Assembly: GCF_001431405.1 (NCBI RefSeq)
Contig: NZ_LDJL01000015.1
Location: 111,628-175,627, forward strand
Source of the DNA: Pseudoxanthomonas dokdonensis
GTDB taxonomy: Bacteria > Pseudomonadota > Gammaproteobacteria > Xanthomonadales > Xanthomonadaceae
Reading direction: 5' to 3'
DNA: 64,000 nt
Below, piece after piece: positions 9,534-18,429 of the stretch (positions within the stretch are counted from its first letter, which is position 1; each line of letters starts with the position of its first letter). The translations under genes and the position numbers were made by a program. Under the pieces are notes generated by a model. The model was not told the DNA's origin. It was given only the letters and a program-made list of their open reading frames with translations, and made no database searches.

Positions 9534-11318
9534 TCAGCGCGAGTGTTGCGGCACGAACTGTTCCTGCACCGCCTTGGCCAGCTGATCCGGCGGCAGCAGG
9601 CCCTGGTCGAGCAGGAAGTTGTTGAACGCGAAGCGGTCGAACCTGTCGCCCAGCGCCAGTTCGGTCTGCACCCGCAGCTGCATGATCCGGCTGTAGCCGT
9701 AGAAATAGCTGCCGGCCTGGCCGGGTGCGTTGAAGGTGTAGCGATCCAGCTCCTGGCGCACCATCGGTTTGGACAGGCCGACGTCCTGTTCCAGCACTTC
9801 GCCGGCGCGTTCACGGTCAATCAGGCCCAGGTTGAGCATCGGGTCGAGGATGGCGCGGGCCGCGCGCAGCAGGCGCAGCTGCAACGCAATCAACTGGCCA
9901 TCGAGCGGCTCGTACGGGACCATCTCGGCCTCGGCGTACAAGGCCCAGCCTTCGACGTTGACCGAGTTGAAGGCAAACATGGTGCGGGCCAGTGATACCC
10001 CGCGCTCGACCATCGCGGTGAACTGCAGCTCGTGACCCGGCCGGCCCTCATGCGCGGCCAGGGTCCAGCGGCTGGCATCGAAGTTGAAGTCGTCGTAGTG
10101 CTCGTTGCCGCCATCCTTGCCCGGATTGCCCAACGGCAGCACGAACGTGCCCTGTTGACCGGTGTTGCCGACCAGCGGTGCCGGCAGGAAATGCGGCGCC
10201 GGCTGGGCCGCGCTTTCGGCTTCGCTGCCCAGGCGCATCTGCATCGGCCGTTGCGGCACGCTGACGATGCGCTGCCTGGCGATGATCGGATCAATCGTAT
10301 CCAGCACCGTGCGATAGCTGGACTCCAGCTGATCGTTGGCGATGGTCTGCTTCTTCAACGCCTTGATCACCTGCCGGTAATCGCTGGCTTCGATGCCATT
10401 GGCCTTGGCCACCAGCGGTGCCAGCTGCTGCATGGCAGCGCGGGTTTCCATGAATTCCAGCTGCGCGCGTTCCATCAGGATGCGCGGATCGATGTCGATG
10501 CCGTACTGCTTCAGCTGGAACGCATACAGCTCCGGTGGCAGCCGGTTGTCGGTGCGCGCCTTCGGCAACACGCTGCTGCGTACCCATCCAGCGTAGTCCT
10601 TGAACTGCGCATCCATTGCATCCAGTGCCGCCTCGGCGCCGCTGACCTTGTACTCGGCAAACAGTTCGCGCACGCCCTTGGCATAGGTATCGACGTTGTC
10701 CAGTGCCCGCTCCACTTCCAGCCGGGTCGGTGGCAGCAGCGCCGGGTTCGACAGTTTTTCCTCGTAGCGCTGGCGCGCCAGCGTGGTGAAGGCGGTGCTG
10801 CCCGGCAGCTGGCCGGTGTAGCGCTGCAGGCGGTCCAGTGCCTTGGCCTGGCGCTCGGCCGGGACCTGCTTGGACAACAGGCTGTTGATGCCACTGAAGA
10901 CCGACTGCGGTGCGTCGACCCACGGCAACATCAGGCGCTCGTTCAACTGGCTGCCCTCGATGCTTTCATCGGCGGCGTGGATCATGATGGCCAGGTCCTG
11001 GCGCACGTTAGGGTCGCGTTCGCTGGCCAGCCTGGCCTGCAATTCGGCCTTGGCCCGGTTCGTGGCTTCGCGGAAACGGCGCGGATTGTCCGGACCCAGA
11101 TCGGTAACCTGATCGTCATAACCGGGTACGCCGAGGAAGCTCAGGCTTTCGGCCTGGAACGGCCCCTGCGCGTCCAGCAGGATCTGCGCGTACTGATTGC
11201 TCTTCTGCACCCATGCGGGCGAGTTGGCGGCAGCCTGCGCGGCCGGTTCGGCTGCATGGGCCGGCGCCAGCAGTGGCGCGGATACTACCAGGGCAATGGC
11301 AAGGACGAGTGGCTTCAT
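9534..11318 (-). CDS. DUF885 family secreted protein, putative zinc peptidase
   Basis: 594 residues with a signal peptide (cleavage near AHA-AE). DUF885 proteins carry a thermolysin/M32-like alpha-helical zincin core; here the signature HEGRPGHELQ is near residue 415, followed by FNSVNVEGWALYAEAEM, whose Glu would be the third ligand. Most of the chain is helical and charged, as usual in the family. The ATG at 11318 begins right at the signal peptide. It is the last gene of a co-directional series with aldehyde dehydrogenase 112 bases upstream, but that gap and the unrelated function leave operon membership open. Substrate unknown. Confidence 0.85.
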   Translation of the reverse strand: MKPLVLAIALVVSAPLLAPAHAAEPAAQAAANSPAWVQKSNQYAQILLDAQGPFQAESLSFLGVPGYDDQVTDLGPDNPRRFREATNRAKAELQARLASERDPNVRQDLAIMIHAADESIEGSQLNERLMLPWVDAPQSVFSGINSLLSKQVPAERQAKALDRLQRYTGQLPGSTAFTTLARQRYEEKLSNPALLPPTRLEVERALDNVDTYAKGVRELFAEYKVSGAEAALDAMDAQFKDYAGWVRSSVLPKARTDNRLPPELYAFQLKQYGIDIDPRILMERAQLEFMETRAAMQQLAPLVAKANGIEASDYRQVIKALKKQTIANDQLESSYRTVLDTIDPIIARQRIVSVPQRPMQMRLGSEAESAAQPAPHFLPAPLVGNTGQQGTFVLPLGNPGKDGGNEHYDDFNFDASRWTLAAHEGRPGHELQFTAMVERGVSLARTMFAFNSVNVEGWALYAEAEMVPYEPLDGQLIALQLRLLRAARAILDPMLNLGLIDRERAGEVLEQDVGLSKPMVRQELDRYTFNAPGQAGSYFYGYSRIMQLRVQTELALGDRFDRFAFNNFLLDQGLLPPDQLAKAVQEQFVPQHSR

Positions 11319-11430
11319 GGTCGATTTCCGGAACGTTGGTTGGCGCCACGCTACGCGGGCGTGGCGCGCTCCACAATCGGCCGGAAGTCACTGCGCCGCG
11401 GCAGCGGTCGCAGACCAGCGGCCAGGCGGC

Positions 11431-12879
11431 TCAGCTTTTCATCCGGATCATCAGCTCCAGCACCTTGCGCGCGCGCTGGCCATACGGCGGGCTCAGCCAG
11501 TCGATCGCCCGCAGCGGACCCTGGTACAGGATCGGCCGCAGCTTGGAAAACGTGTTGAAGCCTTCCACCCCGTGGTAATGGCCCATGCCGCTGTTGCCGA
11601 TGCCGCCGAACGGCAGCGTGTGCACGCTGACATGCAGGATGCTGTCATTGACGGTGACGCCGCCGGACAGGGTGTTCATGATGTACCACTGTGCCAGCGA
11701 CTTGTCGTTGGTGAACGGATACAGCGACAGCGGACGCGGCCGGTCATTGATGTACTGCGCGGCTTCCTCGCGGGTGCGGTAACTGCGGATGGGCAGGATC
11801 GGGCCGAAGATTTCGCGCTGCATCAGTTCCATGTCGTCGTTGACGTCCAGCACCAGCTTGGGCGACATGATCCGGCGGCTGGCATCGGGGGTCTGATCCG
11901 GGGCGAGCTCGACGATGCGTGCGCCCTTGCTGCGTGCGTCTTCCAGTGCCGCCTGCAGGCGGTCATGCGAGCGCTGGTCGATGATCGCGGTGTAGTCGCC
12001 GTTGTTGATGTCCGGATAGGCGCTGGCGAAGGCCTCGCGTGCGTGGCCGGCGAAGGCCTCGATCTTGTCCTGCGGCATCAGCAGGTAATCGATATTGGTG
12101 CAGATCTGGCCGGCATTGAAGGTCTTGGCCCAGATCACCCGCTTGGCCGCGGTCTGCACGTCGTAGTCCGGCGCGATGATGGCCGGCGACTTGCCACCCA
12201 GCTCCAGCGTCACCGGGGTCAGGTTGCGCGCGGCATTGGCCATCACCGCCTTGCCGGTGGCCGGCGAGCCGGTGAAGAAGATATGGTCGAACGGCAGCGC
12301 GGTGAAGGCCGGCCCGCGGCCGCCGCCGTCCTCGAAGAACACCAGTTTCGAGGTCGGGAAATACTTCGGTGACAGGGTCTTCAGCAGTTGCGCCAGATGG
12401 TTGGAGTTTTCCGACATCTTGACCATCGCGGTATTGCCGGCGGCAAAGATGCTGGTCAGCGGATGGAACACCATCGCAATCGGGAAATTCCACGGCACCA
12501 CCACCCCGACCACGCCGACCGGTTGTGGCAGCAGGCGCGCCCTGGCCAGCGGCAGCCGCATCGGGTCGACATGCCGCTTCTGCGGTTTCATCCAGCGCTT
12601 GAGGTGCTTGATCGCTTCCTGCAGGCCGTCCAGGGTGACCGCGATTTCGGCAAAGCCGGTTTCGAAGCGCGAACGGCAGCCGTAGTCCTGGTTGACGGCT
12701 TCGATCAGCGCATCGCGGTTGTCCGCCACCAGCCGCACCATCTGCTTGAGGTCGGCCACGCGTTGTTCGTGGCTGGGATAGCGCAGGCGCTCGAAGTGTG
12801 CGCGCTGGCTGGCCAGGGCATCCTGGAATTCAGCCGGGATGGCCGGGGTCTCCGCGGCGGCGTTGGCAGTGCTGGTCAT
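11431..12879 (-). CDS. calB: Aldehyde dehydrogenase, coniferyl aldehyde dehydrogenase type
   Basis: NAD(P)-dependent oxidation of an aldehyde to the acid. 482 residues with PWNFPIAMVFHPL, the cofactor loop FFTGSPATGK, the catalytic Glu in LELGGKSP and nucleophile Cys in FNAGQICTN; then EIFGPILP and the C-terminal PFGGIGNSGMG. The C-terminal half (HYHGVEGFNTFSKLRP) fits the coniferyl/fatty-aldehyde group. Start at 12879 has GAGGA ahead; the longer frame to 12966 has none and would overlap the sulfatase gene. It lies 61 bases behind the alkylsulfatase gene. In this setting a fatty aldehyde is as likely a substrate as coniferyl aldehyde. Confidence 0.9.
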   Translation of the reverse strand: MTSTANAAAETPAIPAEFQDALASQRAHFERLRYPSHEQRVADLKQMVRLVADNRDALIEAVNQDYGCRSRFETGFAEIAVTLDGLQEAIKHLKRWMKPQKRHVDPMRLPLARARLLPQPVGVVGVVVPWNFPIAMVFHPLTSIFAAGNTAMVKMSENSNHLAQLLKTLSPKYFPTSKLVFFEDGGGRGPAFTALPFDHIFFTGSPATGKAVMANAARNLTPVTLELGGKSPAIIAPDYDVQTAAKRVIWAKTFNAGQICTNIDYLLMPQDKIEAFAGHAREAFASAYPDINNGDYTAIIDQRSHDRLQAALEDARSKGARIVELAPDQTPDASRRIMSPKLVLDVNDDMELMQREIFGPILPIRSYRTREEAAQYINDRPRPLSLYPFTNDKSLAQWYIMNTLSGGVTVNDSILHVSVHTLPFGGIGNSGMGHYHGVEGFNTFSKLRPILYQGPLRAIDWLSPPYGQRARKVLELMIRMKS

Positions 12880-12940
12880 CGGTGTCCTCGGTAGGGTGAA
12901 CCCTGCGGTCGCCAGTCTGGCGCCACAGGGCGGTGATCGG

Positions 12941-14917
12941 TCATGGGGCCGGCAACGGCTCGACAATCGGGAAGCCGTAGCTGAAGGTGTCCAGCATACC
13001 CATCAATTCGGCCAGTTTGCGCGGGTCGCCCTCGACCCTGGCCTGGCCCGATTGCATTGCCGCCGCGAACGTGGTCTGGCCGAGGATGACGCTGTTGAGG
13101 GCCGCCCGCGACAAAGTCAGGCTGGCGTCGGCATTGGAAGCCTGCTGGCCTTCGACATAGGTCAGCGCCGAGTTCTCCAGGTTCAGCACGTACTGCTTGC
13201 CGAGGTCGGTGAAGTTCCAGTTCAACACGATGTGCTTGCCCTCGGCCTTGCCAGCGTTGAGGCGTACGCCCAGGTAGTCGAAGAACAGGCCGGTATCGAC
13301 CGCCTTCAGGGTATCGGCGTTGAGGGTGTTGAGTGACGGCAGCTGCGGCACGCCATTACGCAGTTCCTGCGCGCCGGTCAGGTAGGCCGAACGCCAGGTG
13401 CCGGCTTCGCTCTGGTAGCCGAGTTGTTCCAGCGCATCGGCACCCAGTTCGCGGGCGGCGCGGTTGGAGGGATCGGCGAACACCACCTGGTTCATCACGC
13501 TGGCGACCCAGCGGTACTCGCCATTGGCGTAGTCCTTGCGCGCGCGCTGGATGACTGCATCGGCGCCGCCCATGTAGGCGATCGTCTTGGCTGCCTGTCG
13601 GGTTTCGGGCAATGGATTGAGGTTGGCCGGATTGCCGTCGTACCAGCCCAGGTAACGCTGGTAGACCGCACGCGCATTGTGGCGCAGGGTGCCGTAGTAG
13701 CCATGCGAGGACCATTCGCCCTGCTGGCTGGCCGGCAGCTGCAGGGTTTCGGCGATCTGGTCCGGCTTGTAGCCCTGGTTGAGCAGGCGCACGCTCTGAT
13801 CGTGGATGAACTTGTACAGGTCGCGCTGCTTGCGCAGCATGTTGTCGACCCGTTGCTGGCCCCAGGTCGGCCAGTGATGCTGCGCGATCATCACTTCACT
13901 ACGGGCGGCGAAGCGTTCGCGCGCCTGTTCGATGTAATGCGACCAGGCCACCGCATCGCGCACCTCGGCACCACGCAGGGTGTACAGGTTGTGCATGTTC
14001 TGGGTCACCACCTCGGCGGCGTCGAACACTTTCTGGCGCGGGAAGTACACCATCATTTCCGATGGCGCTTCGGTCCCCGGTGCGAGCATGAACTCGATAT
14101 CGACGCCATCAATGCGCATCTCGCGGGTGGCATCGGTAATGCTGTCGGTGGGCTGGATCAGGGTCAGTGAACCAATCCCCAGTGACTTGCCCAGGCCGGT
14201 ATCGACGCTGCCGCGCACGCCGGGCGCGACCAGGGTGCCGAACTGGTACGAGGCGCGCCGGCTCATCGCGTTGCCGGCGATGATGTTCTCGGCCACGGCG
14301 GTGTCCATGAAGTGTTCCGGCGCGTAGATCCTGACCTTGCCGGCGGCGACGTCGGCTTCACTGGTGACGCCCTTGACCCCGCCGAAGTGGTCGGCATGGC
14401 TGTGGGTGTAGATCACCGCCACCACCGGTTTGCGCGGGCGGTGCTGGTAGTACAGATCCAGCCCGGCCCTGGCTGTTTCGGCGTTCAACAGCGGGTCGAT
14501 GATGATCAGGCCGCTGTCGCCTTCGACAATGGTCATGTTGGACAAATCCAGACCGCGCAGCTGGTAGATGCCGTCGGCTACTTCGAACAGGCCGTTGATC
14601 GCATTCAACCGGGCCTGCCGCCACAGGCTGGGGTTGACCGTGTCCGGTGCCTGTTGCTGGTCGAGGAAGTCGTAGGCCTGCAGGTTCCAGACGGGGCGTT
14701 CACCGTCACCGCTGATCTTGCCGCCGGGCAGGGCGGCGATGAAGCCGCGCTGCGCATCGGTAAACGCCGACGCATCCTGCCACGGCAGTTGTTTCGAGAA
14801 TGCGGCATTGGCCTGGATGGTGGCCGGTTCGGCTGGCTTGGATGTGCTCTGGGCATGCACGGCGTGGGCGACGAACAGCGAGAGCAGGGCGAAGGTGGCG
14901 TGGCGATTACAGCGCAT
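12941..14917 (-). CDS. Alkylsulfatase, metallo-beta-lactamase fold (SdsA1 type)
   Basis: Hydrolyses primary alkyl sulfates such as dodecyl sulfate to alcohol and sulfate, normally in the periplasm. 658 residues: signal peptide (cleavage near VHA-QS), MBL core with [10 protein letters not shown] near 175 and a second metal-site region around [11 protein letters not shown], the alkyl-sulfatase dimerisation domain (about 395-530; [13 protein letters not shown]) and a C-terminal SCP2-like substrate domain (about 535-650). All domains of the family are present and the length is normal. It lies between GMC oxidoreductase (44 bases upstream) and aldehyde dehydrogenase, which could oxidise the released alcohol stepwise. 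Confidence 0.93.
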   Translation of the reverse strand: MRCNRHATFALLSLFVAHAVHAQSTSKPAEPATIQANAAFSKQLPWQDASAFTDAQRGFIAALPGGKISGDGERPVWNLQAYDFLDQQQAPDTVNPSLWRQARLNAINGLFEVADGIYQLRGLDLSNMTIVEGDSGLIIIDPLLNAETARAGLDLYYQHRPRKPVVAVIYTHSHADHFGGVKGVTSEADVAAGKVRIYAPEHFMDTAVAENIIAGNAMSRRASYQFGTLVAPGVRGSVDTGLGKSLGIGSLTLIQPTDSITDATREMRIDGVDIEFMLAPGTEAPSEMMVYFPRQKVFDAAEVVTQNMHNLYTLRGAEVRDAVAWSHYIEQARERFAARSEVMIAQHHWPTWGQQRVDNMLRKQRDLYKFIHDQSVRLLNQGYKPDQIAETLQLPASQQGEWSSHGYYGTLRHNARAVYQRYLGWYDGNPANLNPLPETRQAAKTIAYMGGADAVIQRARKDYANGEYRWVASVMNQVVFADPSNRAARELGADALEQLGYQSEAGTWRSAYLTGAQELRNGVPQLPSLNTLNADTLKAVDTGLFFDYLGVRLNAGKAEGKHIVLNWNFTDLGKQYVLNLENSALTYVEGQQASNADASLTLSRAALNSVILGQTTFAAAMQSGQARVEGDPRKLAELMGMLDTFSYGFPIVEPLPAP

Positions 14918-14961
14918 GGACGAGTGATTCCCCGGATGGAAAGTTGCAGTGAAGGTGGCGC

Positions 14962-16575
14962 TCAGGCCAGACGGGAGGCGTCTTCGCGGATCATCTCGGC
15001 ACCTTTTTCACCGATCATGATCGTCGGTGCGTTGGTGTTGCCCGAGATAACCGCCGGCATGATCGAGGCATCGATCACCCGCAGGCGCTCGATGCCACGC
15101 ACCCGCAGCCGGCTGTCGACGACGGCCATCGGATCGTTGTCCGGGCCCATCCGGCAGGTGCCGACCGGGTGGTACTGGGTATCGGCGCGGGCGCGGACCA
15201 TTTCCGCCAGTGCCTTGCGATCGTTGACGTCGACCGGAATGAGCGCCTTGCCGCGGATCGGATCGAATACGCTGGATTCAATGATCCGCTGCTGTATCTG
15301 CGCGCCGGTGACCAGCATCTCGATGTCGCGCTCGTCGCTGAGGAAGCCCGGATCGATCAGCAGTTGTTCGCGCGGATCCCGGCTGGCCAGCTGCACGTTG
15401 CCGCGGCTGTATGGCCGGACCAGATCGACGTGGCTGGAAATGCCGTGGCCCCAGTGGATCTTGCGGCCGTGATCGTCGACCACCGCCACCACCATGATGG
15501 TTTGCAGGTTGGGTGCCGGTTGCTCCGGCGATGATTTGAAGAAGGCGCCGGCGGTGGCGTACGGCGATGACACCAGGCCGGTGCGGTGGCCGCGCCATTC
15601 CCACATCGCCCGGGCAAAGCGCAGGCCGAAGCCAGCCGACACCCCGAACGTATCGGCATGGCTCCTGGTATGCCAGGACTGCACCAGGTCCGGATGGTCC
15701 TGCAGGTTCTGGCCAACGCCCGGCAGATCCAGCGCGCTGTCTATTCCCATCGAACGCAGGTGCGCGCCCGGACCAATCCCCGACAGCAGCAGCAACTGCG
15801 GTGAGCCGAAGGCACCGGCCGACAGGATCACCTCACGGCGTGCTTGTACGGCGCGGGTCTGACCGTCCTGCAGGTATTCGACGCCAACGGCGCGGCCATT
15901 TTCCAGCAGAACGCGACTGGCCTGCGCATGGGTCAGTACCTGCAGGTTGGGACGTGACAGGTGTGGGGTCAGGTAGCCTTTGGCCGCACTGCACCGCTCG
16001 CCATTCCTGTGGGTTACCTGGTAGAGGAAGCAGCCCTCCTGGCTGGCGCCGTTGTAATCCGGATTCAACGGCAGCCCGATCTCCTGTTGCGCGGCTTGCA
16101 GGTAAAGCTGTCCCAACGGGCTTTGATAGTTGGCGTAGGTCACGTTCAACGGGCCGCCCTGGCCGTGGTATTCGTCGTTGAACTGCTCGTTGTGCTCGGC
16201 CTTGCGGAAGTAGGGCAACACCTTGTCATACGACCAGTCCGGGTTGCCCAGCGCCGCCCAGTTGTCGTAATCCCAACGATTGCCGCGGACGTACAGCATG
16301 GCGTTGATCGAGCTGGAACCGCCCAGCACCTTGCCGCGTGGCTGGAACCCGCGGCGGCCATTGAGGCCGGGCTGCGGCACGGTCTGATAGGCGTAGTTGA
16401 CCAGCTTGGTCGGCATCAATGTGACGACACCGGCCGGGGCCTGGATCAGCACGCTGCGGTCGCTGCCGCCGGTCTCCAGCAGGCACACACTGATGTTGGG
16501 GTCCTCGCTCAAACGTGAGGCAATGACACATCCGGCAGAGCCGCCCCCCACCACTACGTAATCGAATTCCTTCAT
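14962..16575 (-). CDS. GMC-family FAD alcohol/choline dehydrogenase
   Basis: 537 residues. N-terminal FAD-binding [20 protein letters not shown] signature 1 around [18 protein letters not shown], signature 2 around [16 protein letters not shown], and the catalytic pair His in [12 protein letters not shown] and Asn in [10 protein letters not shown]. Such enzymes oxidise choline, or medium to long-chain alcohols (AlkJ type). Start at 16575 has GGGAGG; the frame stays open another 79 codons upstream but runs across the divergent AraC gene's start. First gene of the likely alkyl-sulfate operon. No choline-specific partner (betB, betI) is near, which favours an alcohol substrate; this is inference. 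Confidence 0.9.
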   Translation of the reverse strand: MKEFDYVVVGGGSAGCVIASRLSEDPNISVCLLETGGSDRSVLIQAPAGVVTLMPTKLVNYAYQTVPQPGLNGRRGFQPRGKVLGGSSSINAMLYVRGNRWDYDNWAALGNPDWSYDKVLPYFRKAEHNEQFNDEYHGQGGPLNVTYANYQSPLGQLYLQAAQQEIGLPLNPDYNGASQEGCFLYQVTHRNGERCSAAKGYLTPHLSRPNLQVLTHAQASRVLLENGRAVGVEYLQDGQTRAVQARREVILSAGAFGSPQLLLLSGIGPGAHLRSMGIDSALDLPGVGQNLQDHPDLVQSWHTRSHADTFGVSAGFGLRFARAMWEWRGHRTGLVSSPYATAGAFFKSSPEQPAPNLQTIMVVAVVDDHGRKIHWGHGISSHVDLVRPYSRGNVQLASRDPREQLLIDPGFLSDERDIEMLVTGAQIQQRIIESSVFDPIRGKALIPVDVNDRKALAEMVRARADTQYHPVGTCRMGPDNDPMAVVDSRLRVRGIERLRVIDASIMPAVISGNTNAPTIMIGEKGAEMIREDASRLA

Positions 16576-16693
16576 GAACAGGGCCTCCCGTCGAATTGGA
16601 TGATGCAAGCCTTCTGGCGGCCAATCTGTCGTGGCAGACTCGGCGTTGCAAACAGCTCGCCTATCATCATTCGGCGGCGCGAGGGAGGAAGGT

Positions 16694-17788
16694 ATGACGG
16701 CACGTGACGAGGGCATGACCCTGCATGACAAACGACGCATTTCCCGCCGCAAGGCGGGACGGCCGTCGCCGCATGACGCGATTTTTCCGATCCTGCCGTT
16801 TGCCGGTGTCATCGCTTTTGCCAGGGAGCAGAACTGGAGCGAAGTCGGTGGCTGGTTTCCCAGTCTGTTGGCCGAGCGCCCCGCTGGCGACCGGCGCTGC
16901 AGCTATGCCGAGGGGCGCGAGGGTTTGTTGCGGGCCCAGCACCGCGCCCGCGGCCTGCAGCTGGCGGTACACTCGGGCGCACGCAAGGCACTGCCGCACA
17001 TGGGCGCACTGGGCCCCGGTCTGGCCGCGCACCGGCTGCTGGGCGATGCGTTGCAGTTTGGTCTGACCTACCAGCGCGTCGCCGGTTGCATGCTGGATCT
17101 GCGCCTGCAGCAAACCGCTGATCAGGCCTGGCTGGCCGCGTATCCGTTGTTCGATGATCCGGAACTGCAGCGGTTCCTGGATATCGATCATCTGTCCACC
17201 GTCGCCAATGCATTGCGCCAGTTGCAGCCGAATGGGCCGCCGCTGTTCGAACGGGTCGAACTGGGCTTTGAAGCCAACGGCCTGCACGATGCATTGGAGC
17301 GGCTGTTCGAAGTGCCAGTGGCGTGCGGTCGACCGATCAGCCGGCTGCTGTTACGTGGCGACGCGTTGCAGCGGACGCAGTTGCTTTACAGCGCGCTGAA
17401 TATCGATCTGTCACGCCAGGCCTGCGAAAGGGAGCTGGCGATTGCCTGTCTGTCAAGCGATGGCGGCAGCAGCCTGCGTGGTCATCTGTACGACGCCTGC
17501 GGTCGCCTGCGGCCGCTGGCCGACGTCGCCAACACGCTGGCGATCAGCCTGCGCACGCTGCATCGCAGCATGGCCAGCGAAGGCATCCGCTATTCACAAC
17601 TGCTGGATGAGCAGCGCCAGAATGAAGCGATGGGATTGCTGCTGCGCGGACACGCGACCGCAGCGGTCGCCGAGAAGCTCGACTTCAGCGATTCGCGCAG
17701 TTTTGTCCGTGCCTTCGAGCGCTGGACCGGCAAGAGTCCGGCCGCATGGTGCCGCGAGCAGCACTCCGCGTTGCGCAGGGCTGGCTGA
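16694..17788 (+). CDS. AraC-family transcriptional regulator
   Basis: 364 residues from an ATG with a perfect GGAGGAAGG ribosome site. The N-terminal two thirds match the arabinose-binding/OruR-type domain of long AraC proteins (PFAGVIAFAREQNW..., LGDALQFGL). The last ~90 residues hold two helix-turn-helix units (LADVANTLAISLRTLHRSMA and AAVAEKLDFSDSRSFVRAFERWTG-SPAAW). It is divergent from the GMC oxidoreductase with 118 bases between starts, the usual place for a local activator. It probably controls the sulfatase/dehydrogenase genes in response to a substrate or product; the ligand is unknown. Confidence 0.88.
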   Translation: MTARDEGMTLHDKRRISRRKAGRPSPHDAIFPILPFAGVIAFAREQNWSEVGGWFPSLLAERPAGDRRCSYAEGREGLLRAQHRARGLQLAVHSGARKALPHMGALGPGLAAHRLLGDALQFGLTYQRVAGCMLDLRLQQTADQAWLAAYPLFDDPELQRFLDIDHLSTVANALRQLQPNGPPLFERVELGFEANGLHDALERLFEVPVACGRPISRLLLRGDALQRTQLLYSALNIDLSRQACERELAIACLSSDGGSSLRGHLYDACGRLRPLADVANTLAISLRTLHRSMASEGIRYSQLLDEQRQNEAMGLLLRGHATAAVAEKLDFSDSRSFVRAFERWTGKSPAAWCREQHSALRRAG

Positions 17789-17820
17789 GGCGATCCGGCG
17801 AGGTCGTGTGGCGGCTGGGC

Positions 17821-18210
17821 TCAGCCCAGTGCCAGCGCTGCCTTGATCATCAACGCAAGCACGCAGCCCAGACCGACGAACCAGGCCAGACTGCGCAATT
17901 TGTCCAGGTTGGCGATGTACATCACGCCATGCAGCACCCGCGCGACCACAAACACCAGCGCCAGCAGGTTGATGGTCGCCACCGGCACGCCGGCCAGCTG
18001 TGCCATCAACACACCCGCGACGAAGGCCGGCAGCGCTTCGAAGGCGTTCAATTGCGCCGCATGTGCGCGTTTGACCCGCGGTTCGTGCTGTTTTTCGATC
18101 CAGCCACGTGGGTCGCGGTTGTCCATGTGCTTGCCCGATGCCTTGGCAATGGAAATCCACACGTACGGCAGCAACGCGGCAATCAGGATGCACCAATAGG
18201 CAAGGCTCAT
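17821..18210 (-). CDS. MAPEG-family membrane protein
   Basis: 129 residues, four hydrophobic segments (about 4-20, 55-73, 77-95, 106-126). The central motif RAHAAQLNAFEALPAFVAGVL is the MAPEG signature, shared with microsomal glutathione transferases and related bacterial proteins of unknown substrate. Start at 18210 has GGAGCC; the longer frame to 18270 would add a charged leader before the first membrane segment. It converges on the AraC gene with 32 bases between. Bacterial members of this subgroup have no established reaction. Confidence 0.85.
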   Translation of the reverse strand: MSLAYWCILIAALLPYVWISIAKASGKHMDNRDPRGWIEKQHEPRVKRAHAAQLNAFEALPAFVAGVLMAQLAGVPVATINLLALVFVVARVLHGVMYIANLDKLRSLAWFVGLGCVLALMIKAALALG

Positions 18211-18275
18211 GGTCAGGCTCCGGCGAAAGATGCCCCAGCATAAAGCCTGTGGCGTGCCTTGCGGCAGCATGGTTA

Positions 18276-18357
18276 GGAGCCTGCTCCGCTGGAGAACGGA
18301 TCCGGCGACAACAGCGCGGAGGCTGCGCGATGGTGAGCGGAGCAGGCTCCGCTCTAC
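18276..18357. repeat. REP-like inverted pair (GTAG-type palindromes)
   Basis: GGAGCCTGCTCCGCT (18276-18290) is matched by its exact reverse complement at 18336-18350. The right unit, read on the minus strand from 18357, begins GTAGAGCGGAGC-CT-GCTCCGCTC, a GTAG head followed by a nine-base hairpin, as in the GTAG REP family (SMAG) described in Stenotrophomonas. The left unit is degenerate at its head. The element sits between MAPEG and M28 peptidase genes. Confidence 0.75.
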
Positions 18358-18379
18358 GGCGAACGGCGGTCGCAGACAA

Positions 18380-18403
18380 CAACGGCGCCCGCGGGCGCCG
18401 TTG
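18380..18403 (-). terminator. GC hairpin behind M28 peptidase gene
   Basis: CAACGGCGCCC (18380-18390) and GGGCGCCGTTG (18393-18403) form an 11-base stem with a two-base centre, about 27 bases past the stop at 18430 on the minus strand. No clear T tract follows, so termination would be weak or factor-assisted. Confidence 0.45.
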
Positions 18404-18429
18404 CAATGCAGACAGGCAATCGCGCCGGC

